Assembly (NCBI RefSeq): GCF_000718515.1
Contig: NZ_JNZS01000045.1
Location: forward strand, 1 to 18,662
DNA: 18,662 nt
Reading direction: 5' to 3'
Source of the DNA: Micromonospora parva
GTDB lineage: Bacteria > Actinomycetota > Actinomycetes > Mycobacteriales > Micromonosporaceae
Part shown: one piece after another, positions 5,708-13,458 of the stretch
How the letters are laid out: each line of letters begins with the position of its first letter
Numbering within the stretch: the first letter of the stretch is position 1
Translations under genes and position numbers: made by a program
Notes under the pieces: model-generated
What the model was told of the DNA's origin: nothing
The model's database searches: none
Seen by the model: the letters and a program-made list of their open reading frames with translations, nothing else

Positions 5708-6871
5708 TCAGCCGGCGGCGGGCACCGCCGGGGTGTCCGCCGACGGCAACGTCACCGTCACCTCCAGACCACCGCCGGGCTGCGCGACCACCCGTACGGT
5801 GCCGCCGTGCGCGTCGCAGACCGCCCGGACGATGGACAGCCCCAGACCGGACCCGCGAGCGCCGGTGCGTTCCCGGCCACCGCGCCGGAACGGCTCGAAC
5901 AGCCCCGGAACGTCCGCCTGGTCCACCTCGAAGCCGGTGTTGCCCACCACCAGCCAGGACCGTTCGCCGTCGGTGCCGGTGCGCACCCACAGCCGGCCGT
6001 GCAGGTGGTTGTAGCGGACCGCGTTCTCGATGAGGTTGCCGGCCAACCGGTCCAGCAGGCCGGGGTCGCCGACGACCGGCGCCGGCTTCAGCGACGTCTG
6101 CACCCGCAGGCCGATCCGTTCCACCTCGCGGCGCATCGCCGACAGGGCGTTGGCGGTGCCGGCGGCGAGGTCGCACTCGGTCCGCCGACCCAGCCGCCGA
6201 CCGGCCTGTGCCTCGCTGCGCGCCAGCACCAGCAGCGCGTCCACCAGGCTGTTGGCCCGCTCGGAGGCGTCCCGGACCACAGTCGCCATCCGCCGGTACT
6301 CGGCGGCGTCCGCCTCGTCGTCACTGAGCGTCACGTCGATCTCGGTGCGCATCACGGCGAGCGGGGTACGCAGCTCGTGCGAGGCGTTCGCCACGAAACG
6401 TTTCTGCGCCTCGAACGCGGACGCGATCCGGTCCAGCATGTCGTCGAACGTCTTCGCCAGCTCGGCCACCTCGTCGTCGGCGCCCGAGTAGCCGATCCGC
6501 TGGTCCAGGGTCGCCTCACCGAGCCGCTGGGCGGTCGCGGTGACCTGGTGCAGGGGGCGCAGCGCCCGACCCGCCACCGCGTACGCCCCGGCCACCCCGA
6601 CCACGCTGATCGCCAACAGCGCCACCAGGCCCTTGGCCAGCAGCTCCCCCGAGGCGGCGTCGACCAACTGCCGCTGCCACTCGCCGGCGTCCAACTCCCG
6701 GCCGTCGGAGAGCAGCACTGTCGTGCCGGGCACCAACTCGTCGGTGGGGCGCAGCGCGTCGCGGACCAGCAGCCACGCCAACAGCACCAGGATCGCTCCG
6801 GCGCCGATCAGCAGCACCCCGTTGAGCACTGTCAACCGCAACCGCAGGGTGGGCCGCAACCGGCGACTCAC
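5708..6871 (-). CDS. Sensor histidine kinase (two-component system)
   Basis: This 387-residue membrane kinase is the likely partner of the OmpR-type regulator encoded just upstream. Two transmembrane helices (about 16-37 and 78-100) bracket a short extracytoplasmic segment of about 40 residues, too small for a classic ligand domain. A HAMP-like linker follows, then the H box ASHELRTPLA with phosphoacceptor H165, the N box NLIENAVRYN (279-288) and the G2 box GSGLGLSIV (341-349). The G1 region reads VVGNTGF rather than DxGxG, a variant I recall in many actinobacterial kinases. The GTG start at 6871 has GAGGTGG just upstream. It lies 55 bp after the regulator stop, so the two are probably cotranscribed. 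The stimulus is unknown. Confidence 0.9.
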   Translation of the reverse strand: MSRRLRPTLRLRLTVLNGVLLIGAGAILVLLAWLLVRDALRPTDELVPGTTVLLSDGRELDAGEWQRQLVDAASGELLAKGLVALLAISVVGVAGAYAVAGRALRPLHQVTATAQRLGEATLDQRIGYSGADDEVAELAKTFDDMLDRIASAFEAQKRFVANASHELRTPLAVMRTEIDVTLSDDEADAAEYRRMATVVRDASERANSLVDALLVLARSEAQAGRRLGRRTECDLAAGTANALSAMRREVERIGLRVQTSLKPAPVVGDPGLLDRLAGNLIENAVRYNHLHGRLWVRTGTDGERSWLVVGNTGFEVDQADVPGLFEPFRRGGRERTGARGSGLGLSIVRAVCDAHGGTVRVVAQPGGGLEVTVTLPSADTPAVPAAG

Positions 6872-6926
6872 CGTGCCACCTCGGTTCGCGACTGCGGGGC
6901 TCGCACACCCGGCTCACTCCTCGCGC

Positions 6927-7595
6927 TCACAGATTCACCTCGGCGGTGCGGTAGCCGGCGCCGACCACCGTCTCGATCAGCGGCGGGTCGCCGAGCTTCT
7001 TGCGCAGGGTCATCACGGTGACCCGGACGATGGTGGTGAACGGGTCGGTGTTGGCGTCCCAGACCCGTTCCAGCAACTCCTCACTGGAGACCACCGCGCC
7101 GCGGGCCTTGAGCAGCTCACTGAGCACCCCGAACTCCTTGTTGGTGAGGTCCACCGGCACTCCGGCGCGGGTGGCCACCCGGCGGGCCGGGTCGAGCACC
7201 AGGTCGGCCAGTTCGAGCACCGGCGGCGCCGCCGGGGTCGCCCGCCGGCCCAGCGCCTGCACCCGGGCGACCAACTCGTCGAAGGCGAACGGCTTGGGCA
7301 GGTAGTCGTCCGCGCCGAGCTGCAACCCCTCCACCCGGTCGGCCACCGTGCCGCTCGCGGTGAGCATCAACACCCGGGTCAGCGCACCGGAGGCCGCCAG
7401 GTCCGCGCAAATCTGATCGCCGTGCACGCCGGGCAGGTCGCGGTCGAGCACCACCACGTCGTACCGGGTGACGAAAGCGGCCTCATGGCCGGCGTCGCCG
7501 TCGTACGCCACGTCGACGGCCATCCCCCGCTTGCGCAACCCGCGCGCGATCGCGTCGGCGAGGTTGCGCTCGTCCTCGACCACCAGTACCCGCAT
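6927..7595 (-). CDS. OmpR-family response regulator
   Basis: This 222-residue DNA-binding regulator has an N-terminal receiver domain (1-115) with acidic E7/D8, phosphoacceptor D51 in VVVLDRDLPG, T79 in MLTAS and K101 in YLPKPF. A winged-helix domain follows (about 125-222), containing LTNKEFGVLSELL and the recognition-helix region TTIVRVTVMTLRKKLG. The ATG at 7595 is chosen because GAGGAGG lies a few bases upstream and MRVLVVEDE is the canonical start; the frame is open further upstream without family-like sequence. It precedes and probably cotranscribes with the histidine kinase. Its targets cannot be told from the sequence; the divergently transcribed C39-like peptidase, 142 bp away, is a reasonable candidate. 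Confidence 0.93.
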   Translation of the reverse strand: MRVLVVEDERNLADAIARGLRKRGMAVDVAYDGDAGHEAAFVTRYDVVVLDRDLPGVHGDQICADLAASGALTRVLMLTASGTVADRVEGLQLGADDYLPKPFAFDELVARVQALGRRATPAAPPVLELADLVLDPARRVATRAGVPVDLTNKEFGVLSELLKARGAVVSSEELLERVWDANTDPFTTIVRVTVMTLRKKLGDPPLIETVVGAGYRTAEVNL

Positions 7596-7623
7596 CCCGG
7601 CCTCCTCGCTGCTGACCACCGAC

Positions 7624-7629
7624 AACCTA
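7624..7629 (-). promoter_or_regulatory. Candidate -10 element for the two-component operon
   Basis: TAGGTT on the - strand lies 28 bp before the regulator ATG and would place the start site about 20 bp upstream of it, ahead of the ribosome site. No good -35 match is seen. Confidence 0.25.
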
Positions 7630-7737
7630 GTGCCGCCCGGCAACAATCGTCCCCCGCCGCGGGCACCGGTCGGCGTTGCGGGCCTCCGCCGCGTACGCGA
7701 TGCTGGCCGGCGGCACCGAGCGACGGACGGACCTGGC

Positions 7738-8889
7738 ATGACCACTGCGGCACCGACCATCCGGCGGGACATCGCCTACCGGGGTTTCCACCTGCCGGCC
7801 GACACGGCCACCGGCAGCGGCGACGGCCTGCGCGCCGGTGATCGGGGCCTCACCCTCGACGGCGGTGACCAGCGGGGCACCTGGACGTCGCCGCCGGTGC
7901 CGGTCGGCTTCGCCGTCGCCGAGGTGGTGCCGTCCTGGACGGCGGACACCCCGGACGGCTGTTGGATCGAGGTCGACCTGCGCGGTTGGCACGACGACGC
8001 GCCCAGCACCGACTGGTACCGGCTGGCCCGCTGGGCCGCCGGCGACCACACGGTACGGCGCACGTCGGTGCCCGGCCAGCGTGACAGCGTCGCCCGGGTC
8101 GACACCGACACCCTGATCGTCACCGGGGCGACGGTCACCGGTTGGCAGGCGCGGGTGACCTTGTGCCGGCCCGCCGGCAGCCCGACCGGCCCGGTGCTGC
8201 GCAGCGTCGGCGCGGTCGCCACCGGGCCGACCTCGACCGACCAGCGGCACGAGCGGGAACCCGCCTCGACCGCCGCGCGTGGGATCGTGCTGGACGTGCC
8301 CCGCTACTCGCAGCGGCTGCACGCCGGCCAGTACCCGCAGTGGGGTGGCGGCGGCGACTCCTGGTGCAGCCCCACCTGCACCTCGATGGTGCTCGCCTAC
8401 TGGGGCGCGGAGCCGACACCGGACCACTACGCCTGGGTGCGGCCGTCCGATCCCCGACCGGTGGTGGTGCACGCCGCCCGACACTGCTACGACCACGCGT
8501 ACGCCGGGGCCGGGAACTGGCCGTTCAACACCGCGTACGCCGGCCTGCACGGGGTGGACGCGTTCGTCACCCGGCTGCGGTCGCTGGTCGAGGCGGAGGC
8601 GTTCATCGCCGCCGGCATCCCCCTGATCGTCTCCGCCGCGTTCCGGGCCGGCGAGGTGCCGGGGCTCGGGTACGACACCGGAGGGCACCTGATGGTGCTG
8701 GTCGGCTTCACCGCCGACGGTGATCCGGTGCTCAACGACCCGTACGCCCCGGACGACGACGCGGTCCGCCGCACGGTGCCTCGGCAGGGGTTCGAGGCGG
8801 TCTGGCAACGCGGCAGCGGCGGGGTGGCGTACGTGGTGCGACCCGCGTCGGTGCCCCTGCCCCCGTCGCCGGCCCAGGCCAACTGGTGA
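7738..8889 (+). CDS. C39-like cysteine peptidase family protein
   Basis: This 383-residue protein has a poorly characterised N-terminal half (about 1-180, beta-rich, several Trp) and a C-terminal papain-like C39 domain beginning near VLDVPRYSQ. Catalytic candidates are C210 in GDSWCSPTCTSMVLAYWG, H317 in GGHLMVLVGF and D334 in LNDPYAP, the Cys/His/Asp order of the Peptidase_C39-like family. There is no ABC-transporter fusion and no neighbouring bacteriocin gene, so a leader-peptide processing role is not supported. No signal peptide is evident at the N-terminus (MTTAAPTIRRDIAYRGF), so it may be cytosolic or exported by another route. The ATG at 7738 has only a weak purine-rich site. It is divergent from the two-component genes, and its stop abuts the stop of the next gene. 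Confidence 0.75.
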   Translation: MTTAAPTIRRDIAYRGFHLPADTATGSGDGLRAGDRGLTLDGGDQRGTWTSPPVPVGFAVAEVVPSWTADTPDGCWIEVDLRGWHDDAPSTDWYRLARWAAGDHTVRRTSVPGQRDSVARVDTDTLIVTGATVTGWQARVTLCRPAGSPTGPVLRSVGAVATGPTSTDQRHEREPASTAARGIVLDVPRYSQRLHAGQYPQWGGGGDSWCSPTCTSMVLAYWGAEPTPDHYAWVRPSDPRPVVVHAARHCYDHAYAGAGNWPFNTAYAGLHGVDAFVTRLRSLVEAEAFIAAGIPLIVSAAFRAGEVPGLGYDTGGHLMVLVGFTADGDPVLNDPYAPDDDAVRRTVPRQGFEAVWQRGSGGVAYVVRPASVPLPPSPAQANW

Positions 8890-10167
8890 TCAGTCGGTCA
8901 GTTTCCAGAGCTGGTACGAGCCGGGCGCGGCGACACTGCACACCAGGTAACCGGTGACCGCCTGACAGTCCCCGGTGGCACGGGGCAGCACGTCAACGAC
9001 CCGCGTCTTCGCGGCGCCGACGTCCAACTCGCCGACGAGCACCCCACCGTCGGGATGCCGGCGGATGCCGACCAGCCGGCCGACACCGAGTTGGTACAGC
9101 TCCCACCGGCCCAGGTCGGCCAGCTGCCGGCCGGTCAGCGCGTCGAGCACGATGTACTGCTCCAGCGGCCCGATGCCGCTGATGTTGGCCATCAGCCGGC
9201 CGTCGGTCGGCCAGGCCCACCCCCACCGGCTGCTGCGCCAGCGCACCTCGCCGGTCGCCGGGTCGAGCGCCTGCAGCTCGTTGTTGCCGGTGCGCAGGCA
9301 CAGGACGGGGCCACAGTCCAGCGTGAAGTCGACGTTGACCCGGGTGCGGGTCCAGCGTCGGTCGAGCCGGTCCAGTCCGTACGCGGTGACCGCGCCCGAG
9401 CCCCTGTCGACGGCCAGCAGCAGGTCGTCTATCAGGTCCAGTCCGATCGGACCACGGTCGGGCGGGCGCAGGTCGGCACGGGCCAGCACCGCCCCGGTGA
9501 TCGCGTCGCGTACCTCGACCGGCCCGTCCAACTGGTTGAGCACCACCCGGTCCACTCCGCGCTCGTCGCCCCGCACTGTCACGTCGGCGGTGACGCCCGA
9601 CAGCTGCCAGCGCACCGTGCCGCAGCACGGATCGATCGCGCGCACACTGGACGGTTCGGTCTCGCCGCCGCTGCGCAGCAGCAGGTTGCCGTCGGTCAGC
9701 TTGGTGACGGTACCCGGCTGCTGCCAGCGGTACGCCCCGGTCGCCCGGTCCAGGGCGATGGTGCGGGTCTCCCGACCCTCCGGGCCGATCTCGTACCCGG
9801 TGGTCAGCAGCATCCCGTTCAGCGACGTCATACCCCAGTACCGGGCCTCCGCCGACAGCGGCACCTGCCAGACCGGCTCGCCGTCGGGCAGCCGGTACGC
9901 GGCCAGCCGCCCCTGCCGCCTCGGGCTCGTCGGCTCCATCACCAGCAGAAGGTCTCCATCGATCATGACGTCGGATCCGGGCCTGGCCGGCAGCGTCACC
10001 GGGGCCGGGCGCGACGGCGTCACCGCGCCGGCGGCGAGCGTGACCAGGGCGAGCAGCACGACCAGCGCGCAGCGCAACGTGCGACCGTGGGCGCGGGGCG
10101 GGCGGGGCAGCGGGTCCGGGTCCGGGCCGTGCCGCAGCTCGCCGAGGTCGATCACCGAGTCGCTCAC
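8890..10167 (-). CDS. Membrane-anchored PQQ-like beta-propeller protein (second of pair)
   Basis: This 425-residue protein has a short cytoplasmic N-terminus containing VIDLGEL (5-11), a Pro/Arg-rich stretch, one transmembrane helix (about 31-50) and an extracytoplasmic beta-propeller. Propeller blades show as repeated Asp-x-x-Thr-Gly...Trp strands (GEPVWQV, GAYRWQQ, GTVRWQL, GEVRWRSS). Likely disulphides involve DCGPVLC and the C-terminal GDCQAVTGYLVC. No quinone-binding or dehydrogenase residues can be assigned, so a scaffold or ligand-binding role is as likely as catalysis. The GTG start at 10167 is set by GGAGG nine bases upstream and overlaps the stop of the paralogous upstream gene by 4 bp. 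It is a diverged duplicate of that gene. The function of the family is unknown to me. Confidence 0.75.
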   Translation of the reverse strand: MSDSVIDLGELRHGPDPDPLPRPPRAHGRTLRCALVVLLALVTLAAGAVTPSRPAPVTLPARPGSDVMIDGDLLLVMEPTSPRRQGRLAAYRLPDGEPVWQVPLSAEARYWGMTSLNGMLLTTGYEIGPEGRETRTIALDRATGAYRWQQPGTVTKLTDGNLLLRSGGETEPSSVRAIDPCCGTVRWQLSGVTADVTVRGDERGVDRVVLNQLDGPVEVRDAITGAVLARADLRPPDRGPIGLDLIDDLLLAVDRGSGAVTAYGLDRLDRRWTRTRVNVDFTLDCGPVLCLRTGNNELQALDPATGEVRWRSSRWGWAWPTDGRLMANISGIGPLEQYIVLDALTGRQLADLGRWELYQLGVGRLVGIRRHPDGGVLVGELDVGAAKTRVVDVLPRATGDCQAVTGYLVCSVAAPGSYQLWKLTD

Positions 10168-11462
10168 CGCGTCAACCTCCACAGGGCGGTTGTGCCGTCC
10201 AGGCGCTGGCAGAGCAGCACCGGCAGGGACGCCTGGCAGCTGCCGGCGATGCCGGGCAGCACGTCGACGATCCGCGCTCGGCCGGCCACCAGGTCGAGTT
10301 CGGCGACGACCATCCGACCGTCGTCGCCCCGCCGTACGCCGACCAGCGGGTCGTCGGCGTCGAGCACGGGCATCAGGCTCCACCCGCCCAGCTCGGTCCG
10401 TACCTGCCCGGTCGCCGCGTCCCGCACCGCGTACCCCCGGCCGGGCACTGCCATCAGCAGCCGGCCGGACCGGACGTCGGCCAGCACGTCCTGGCCCGGT
10501 TCCGACCAGCGCACCGCGCCGGTGGCCGGATCGAGCACCTGGAGGCCGCCGGTCTGCGGGACCGCGCAGAGCAGACCGCCGCAGTCGAGCACGTGCGACA
10601 CCAACGTCACCTCGGCCGTCCACAATGGCGCCAGGTCGGCCAGCGCGAAGCTCACCAGCCGGGTGCTGCCGGGCGGGACGAGCAGCAGCAGCTCGTTGAC
10701 GACCTGCACCCGCTGGTACGCCGAACGGTCACCGGGCAGCGTGTCGATGCTGCGCAGCAGGTGGCCGCTGCCGGCGTCGTGCACCTGCACCTCGCCGGTC
10801 GGTTGCAGGAGCACGAAGCGGTCGACCTGGCCCGCCGGGTCGTGGTGGTAGGTGGGGTTGGCGGCCGGCGGAATCGGCACCGACCAGAGCACCCGGCCGG
10901 TGTCGGGCGCGACCCCGCTCACCGCGCCCGACCCGTCCTCCCGACCGTCGGTCAGCAGCAGCCCACCGTCCGCTGTCGGTTGCAGCGACCCCGGATGCTG
11001 CCAGCGTTGCCGGCCGGTCACGGCGTCGAAGGCGGTGGTCTGGAACACCCGGTTCGGGGCGCTGACCGCCGTGGCCAACACCAACCCCCGCTCGATGCGG
11101 ACGTCAAGGTAGTCACCGGTGCGGGCCAGCGGCGCCTGCCACCGCCGTCGCACGGCGGCGCCGGCCGGTGCCGGCTGGGCGTACGCGCTCAGGTACCGGT
11201 CACCGTCGGGTATCGGCGGATCGACCACGAAGACGCTCTCCGCGGCCAGGTACGCCGTGGCCGTCCGGGACGCCGGCACCACACTCACCGTGCGCTGCGC
11301 CCACGGGGCGGCGGCGGCCAGCACCACCAGGCTGAGCAGCAGCACCGCCGCGCCGTGCAGCGGGCGAGCGGCGGCGCGCGGGCGGCGGACCGACGGTGCC
11401 GACGGGGGCTCGTCCCGAATCTCGCCCAGCTCGATGATCGACAACGACCGTCCTTCCGTCAC
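10164..11462 (-). CDS. Membrane-anchored PQQ-like beta-propeller protein (first of pair)
   Basis: This 432-residue protein has the same plan as its downstream partner: N-terminal IIELGEI (9-15), an Arg/Pro-rich stretch, one transmembrane helix (about 37-53) and an extracytoplasmic propeller with blades such as TGRQRWQHP, TGRVLWSVP and GAVRWSEPG. The cysteine pairs DCGGLLC and GSCQASLPVLLC match the partner's. The GTG at 11462 has no good ribosome site. A TTG at 11444 is preceded by GGAAGG at good spacing and would start the protein at LSIIELGEI, keeping the shared motif, so the true start may be there. It is divergent from the first membrane-protein gene across 97 bp. Enzymatic activity is not indicated. 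Confidence 0.72.
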   Translation of the reverse strand: MTEGRSLSIIELGEIRDEPPSAPSVRRPRAAARPLHGAAVLLLSLVVLAAAAPWAQRTVSVVPASRTATAYLAAESVFVVDPPIPDGDRYLSAYAQPAPAGAAVRRRWQAPLARTGDYLDVRIERGLVLATAVSAPNRVFQTTAFDAVTGRQRWQHPGSLQPTADGGLLLTDGREDGSGAVSGVAPDTGRVLWSVPIPPAANPTYHHDPAGQVDRFVLLQPTGEVQVHDAGSGHLLRSIDTLPGDRSAYQRVQVVNELLLLVPPGSTRLVSFALADLAPLWTAEVTLVSHVLDCGGLLCAVPQTGGLQVLDPATGAVRWSEPGQDVLADVRSGRLLMAVPGRGYAVRDAATGQVRTELGGWSLMPVLDADDPLVGVRRGDDGRMVVAELDLVAGRARIVDVLPGIAGSCQASLPVLLCQRLDGTTALWRLTR

Positions 11463-11545
11463 CAGGTAAGGCTGGCCGACGGGTCACCGTCCGGCAAACC
11501 GACCGTCAGCGCACCGGCCCGGCAAAAGCGACGGAACCCCGCCTG

Positions 11546-11551
11546 TACGAT
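11546..11551 (+). promoter_or_regulatory. Candidate -10 element, leaderless start
   Basis: TACGAT ends 8 bp before the GTG of the 632-residue membrane protein, and no ribosome site precedes that GTG. A -10 box this close implies a transcript beginning at or near the start codon. The string TAC(G/T)ATGGCGC recurs at 17393-17403 before the lipoprotein gene. No clear -35 is seen. Confidence 0.45.
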
Positions 11552-11559
11552 GGCGCGTC

Positions 11560-13458
11560 GTGGCTGTGCCGGTGGTAGACCCTTCGCTGAATCCCCTGAC
11601 CGACGCCGACCCGGCCGAGGTGGAGCCGACACGGCGGCCTCGGCGCCGTCCGGCCCGAACCGACCTGTTGGCCCTCGGAGCCTATGTGCTGCTGGGCGTC
11701 TTCGTCTGCCTCAACTACTGGGGTGACGTCAACGGCCGGGTCTCCTCGCACCTGCCCACCGATCACAGCTGGTTCGAGTGGTTGTTCGCGCACGGCGCGT
11801 ACTCGGTGCGCCACCTGGAGAACCCGCTCTTCACGGCCCGGCAGAACGCCCCGGACGGGGTGAACATGATGGCCAACACCTCGCTGCTCGGGGTGACACT
11901 GCCGCTGGCCCCGCTGACCATGCTGCTCGGCCCCCAGGTGATGTACGCGCTCTATCTGGGTGCGGCGCTGGCGGCCACCGCCGGCACCGGGTACTGGATG
12001 CTCTCCCGCCACCTGGTGCGCTCCCGGGCGGCGGCGTTCGTCGGCGGCGCGTTCCTCGGCTTCGCGCCGGGCATCATCCACCACGCCAACGGCCAACCGA
12101 ACTTCGTGTCCAATTTCCTGCTCCCGCTGATCGTGGTGCGGGTGCTAACCCTGGCCGAGCCGGGCCGGTGGCGGCGCAACGGGCTGGTGCTCGGGGCGCT
12201 GGTGGCGTACCAGATCTTCATCAACGAGGAGATGTTGCTGCTCACCGCGCTGGCCTGCCTGGTCATCGTGCTCGCGTACGCCGTGCAGCGGCCGCGGGCC
12301 ACCCGGGCCGCCGCCGGCACGTTCCTGGCCGGGCTCGGTGTCGCCGGTGGGCTGGCCCTGGTGCTCACCGCGTATCCGATCTGGTTCCAGTTCAACGGCC
12401 CGCAGTCCTACCGGGGCCTGCAGGGCGGCGTGTTCCACAACTGGGGCGAGGACCTGGTCGCCTTCGTCACCTTCGCCCGGGACACCTGGGCCGGTAACCC
12501 GGAGGTGGAGAAGACCATCGGCCTGACCGAGCAGAACACCTGGTTCGGTTGGCCGCTGGTGCTGCTCTCGCTGGTGGCTCTGGTGCTGCTGGTGCGCCGG
12601 TCGCTGGCCGCGCGGATCGTCGCGGTGCTCATCGTGGTGTTCAGCGTGGCCGCGATCGGGCCGTGGGTGCGTTTCAACGGTGTGGAGACCGACATTCGCG
12701 GCCCGTGGTCGTACGTGTCGGACGACCTGCCGCTGGTCGAGATGATGATGCCGACCCGGTTGACGCTGGTGGTCGCCGCCGCGGTGGGCGTCCTGCTCGC
12801 GTTGACCTGGGACGCCGCGTACCGGCAGGGACGCCCGGTGGCCGACCGGCCGAGGGTGCCGGCCCAGCGCGCGGGCGACGCGGCCCCGGCGGCGTCCGCC
12901 GACGAGCCGGCCGCGCCGGTCGCCGCGCGCCGTCGGTGGCTGCGCCCGGTGGGGTACGCGGCGGTCGCCCTCGCCGTGCTGCCGCTCTTCCCCCGGCCGC
13001 TGCCCGCCCAGCAGATCGACCCGCCGCCGCACTTCATCAGCGCGGGCGGCTGGCGGCCGTACGTGCCGGCGGGCCGGACCCTGGTACCGGTGCCGATCCC
13101 CAGCAACGTGCACGGCCTGCCGACGCTGCGCTGGAGCGCGCTGACCGGGCAGGAGTTCCCTGTCCCGGGCGGCTACTTCATCGGCCCGAACGAGCTGGGC
13201 GAGGGGGTCTTCGGCGCGCCGAACCGACCGACCAGCTCGCTCATCTACTCCACCATGGACAAGGGCGCGGTTCCGGCGCTGACCGACGAGAACCGCCGCC
13301 AGGCCATCGAGGACCTGCGGTTCTGGCGGGCGTCGGTGGTGGTGCTCGGGGCACACCCGCGCGAGACAGTGCTCCGCGAGCTGGTCACCGGTCTGATCGG
13401 GCCGCCGCAGCGGGTCGACGACGTCTGGGTCTGGGACGTCCGCCCGCTGGTGGGTTAA
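11560..13458 (+). CDS. Polytopic membrane protein, GT-C glycosyltransferase-like (paralogue 1)
   Basis: This 632-residue integral membrane protein has about ten hydrophobic helices and a C-terminal soluble domain of about 150 residues after about residue 482. D68, shortly after the first helix (TDHSWFEW), sits where GT-C glycosyltransferases carry a catalytic Asp, and NAPDGVNMMANT follows at 96-107. Other landmarks shared with the two paralogues are FINEEMLLLTALA, the YPIWFQFNGP segment, GGYFIGP (537-543) and the terminal VWVWDVR (622-628). I infer transfer of a lipid-linked sugar outside the membrane, but donor and acceptor are unknown and a non-enzymatic role is possible. The start is a leaderless-type GTG; GTG codons at 11566 and 11572 are alternatives. 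Its stop overlaps that of the opposing paralogue. Confidence 0.7.
   Translation: MAVPVVDPSLNPLTDADPAEVEPTRRPRRRPARTDLLALGAYVLLGVFVCLNYWGDVNGRVSSHLPTDHSWFEWLFAHGAYSVRHLENPLFTARQNAPDGVNMMANTSLLGVTLPLAPLTMLLGPQVMYALYLGAALAATAGTGYWMLSRHLVRSRAAAFVGGAFLGFAPGIIHHANGQPNFVSNFLLPLIVVRVLTLAEPGRWRRNGLVLGALVAYQIFINEEMLLLTALACLVIVLAYAVQRPRATRAAAGTFLAGLGVAGGLALVLTAYPIWFQFNGPQSYRGLQGGVFHNWGEDLVAFVTFARDTWAGNPEVEKTIGLTEQNTWFGWPLVLLSLVALVLLVRRSLAARIVAVLIVVFSVAAIGPWVRFNGVETDIRGPWSYVSDDLPLVEMMMPTRLTLVVAAAVGVLLALTWDAAYRQGRPVADRPRVPAQRAGDAAPAASADEPAAPVAARRRWLRPVGYAAVALAVLPLFPRPLPAQQIDPPPHFISAGGWRPYVPAGRTLVPVPIPSNVHGLPTLRWSALTGQEFPVPGGYFIGPNELGEGVFGAPNRPTSSLIYSTMDKGAVPALTDENRRQAIEDLRFWRASVVVLGAHPRETVLRELVTGLIGPPQRVDDVWVWDVRPLVG

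Noticed and set aside
5712..5731. CCGGCGG/CCGCCGG hairpin at the end of the kinase gene
   Set aside because: It lies inside the coding sequence for the Ala/Pro-rich tail and such G/C palindromes are frequent here; not called a terminator.
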